The position numbers were made by a program, and so were the translations under genes. From contig JANOHV010000026.1 in the NCBI GenBank assembly GCA_031406795.1, positions 1 through 7,119 of the forward strand: a stretch of 7,119 nt of DNA, given 5' to 3'. Origin of the DNA: DATDCY01 sp031406795 [NCBI: Candidatus Rokuibacteriota bacterium]. GTDB lineage: Bacteria > JAUVQV01. Each line of letters begins with the position of its first letter. Within the stretch, counting starts at the first letter, position 1. The notes under the pieces are model-generated. The model made no database searches. It was not told the origin of the DNA and saw nothing but the letters and a program-made list of their open reading frames with translations. Positions 6,373 to 7,119 of the stretch are shown here, piece by piece.

Positions 6373-6382
6373 CCCCACCGCG

Positions 6383-7119
6383 ATGCACCAACAGCCCTTG
6401 CGCGTCCACTTCATCGGGATCGGCGGCGCCGGCATGGCGACCGCGGCCGCGCTGGCCGCCGACGCCGGCTATGCCGTCTCCGGCTCGGATGCGGGCGTCT
6501 TTCCACCGATGAGCGATTTTCTGCGCGCCAAAGGCCTCGCGGTGCTCGACGGGTACCGGCCCGAGAACCTCGAGCCGCCGCCGGACCTCGTGGTTGTCGG
6601 CAATGCCCTCTCGCGCGGCAACCCCGAAGTGGAGGCGCTTCTCGACCGGCGGCTGCGCTATTGCTCGCTTCCCGACTTTCTGCGCGAGCGCTTCTTCCCG
6701 GGACGGCGCGTGACGGCGGTTTGCGGCACGCACGGCAAGACGACCATCACGACGCTGCTGGCCTGGCTGCTCGAGTCGGCCGGCCGCTCGCCGACGTTCC
6801 TCGCCGGGGGGATCGCGCTGAATTTCGGCGGCGGTTACCAGCTCGGGAGCGGCCAGGACTTCGTGATCGAGGGGGACGAGTACGACACGGCGTTCTTCGA
6901 CAAGCGCTCGAAGTTCCTCGCGTACCGGCCGCACAACGTGGTGCTGGCGAACATCGAGTTCGATCACGCGGACATCTTCGCCTCGATGGAGGACTACACG
7001 CTGGCTTTCCGGCGGCTGGTGAACCTCGTGCCGGGCAACGGCTTTCTCGCGGTGAATGCCGCCGACGCGGTGGCCACCGAAGTCGCCACGGGCTGCCGCG
7101 GACGGATCATCCCCGTCGC
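6383..7119 (+). CDS. mpl: UDP-N-acetylmuramate:L-alanyl-gamma-D-glutamyl-meso-diaminopimelate ligase (Mpl), N-terminal part, cut by window edge
   Basis: Mpl joins the recycled tripeptide L-Ala-D-Glu-mDAP to UDP-MurNAc using ATP, bypassing MurC, MurD and MurE in the cytoplasm. The window holds 245 codons, about half of the usual protein. The N-terminal Rossmann-like domain has HFIGIGGAGM (9-18) and SGSD (33-36). The central ATP-binding domain has the P-loop GTHGKTTI (115-122), with Ile where MurC-type proteins usually have Thr. EGDEYDTAFFDKRSKF (163-178) is the signature that separates Mpl from MurC, and NIEFDHADIF (190-199) follows. The ATG at 6383 gives the expected short lead to the GxGGxGM motif. 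No stop occurs before the right edge. It follows the membrane-protein gene by 44 bp and has its own candidate promoter. Its presence implies a Gram-negative type, meso-DAP-containing envelope that recycles murein. Confidence 0.94.
   Translation, partial: MHQQPLRVHFIGIGGAGMATAAALAADAGYAVSGSDAGVFPPMSDFLRAKGLAVLDGYRPENLEPPPDLVVVGNALSRGNPEVEALLDRRLRYCSLPDFLRERFFPGRRVTAVCGTHGKTTITTLLAWLLESAGRSPTFLAGGIALNFGGGYQLGSGQDFVIEGDEYDTAFFDKRSKFLAYRPHNVVLANIEFDHADIFASMEDYTLAFRRLVNLVPGNGFLAVNAADAVATEVATGCRGRIIPV

Overview
The window is a very GC-rich bacterial chromosome segment of six protein genes in two divergent groups, with no sign of mobile DNA. The reading frames, the dnaG-rpoD pair, the form of sigma-70 regions 1.1/1.2 and a ferredoxin-nitroreductase fusion resemble Desulfuromonadota (Geobacter/Desulfuromonas-like, former Deltaproteobacteria). 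This placement is an inference from protein resemblance only.

Minus-strand group, read right to left from about 4500 to 1: a nitroreductase with an N-terminal two-cluster ferredoxin domain (3679-4500), an AIM24/TIGR00266-family gene broken by a one-base frameshift (2859-3661), DNA primase dnaG (1016-2785), and the N-terminal 309 codons of the housekeeping sigma factor rpoD (1-927, running off the left edge). The first two genes are 17 bp apart and look co-transcribed. dnaG has its own sigma-70-like promoter just after the AIM24 stop codon and leads into rpoD after 88 bp. This is the dnaG-rpoD core of the macromolecular synthesis operon, coupling replication priming to transcription initiation.

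Plus-strand group: a 552-residue polytopic membrane protein with GT-C glycosyltransferase-like features and a soluble C-terminal domain (4680-6338), then the first 245 codons of mpl (6383-7119, running off the right edge), the murein tripeptide recycling ligase. Both genes are preceded by a perfect TTGACA, a 17-bp spacer and a GAnAAT hexamer that ends only 10-11 bases before the ATG, and neither has a convincing Shine-Dalgarno sequence. This suggests leaderless or nearly leaderless transcripts.

The divergent intergenic region (4501-4679) carries three copies of one 8-base arm, arranged as overlapping inverted repeats around a candidate -10 element of the nitroreductase. This is the best candidate here for an undescribed regulatory element. 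No RNA genes, CRISPR arrays, insertion sequences or strong terminators were found. Most of the window is ordinary core genome; the frameshift, the paired promoters, the nested repeats and the membrane protein deserve a second look.
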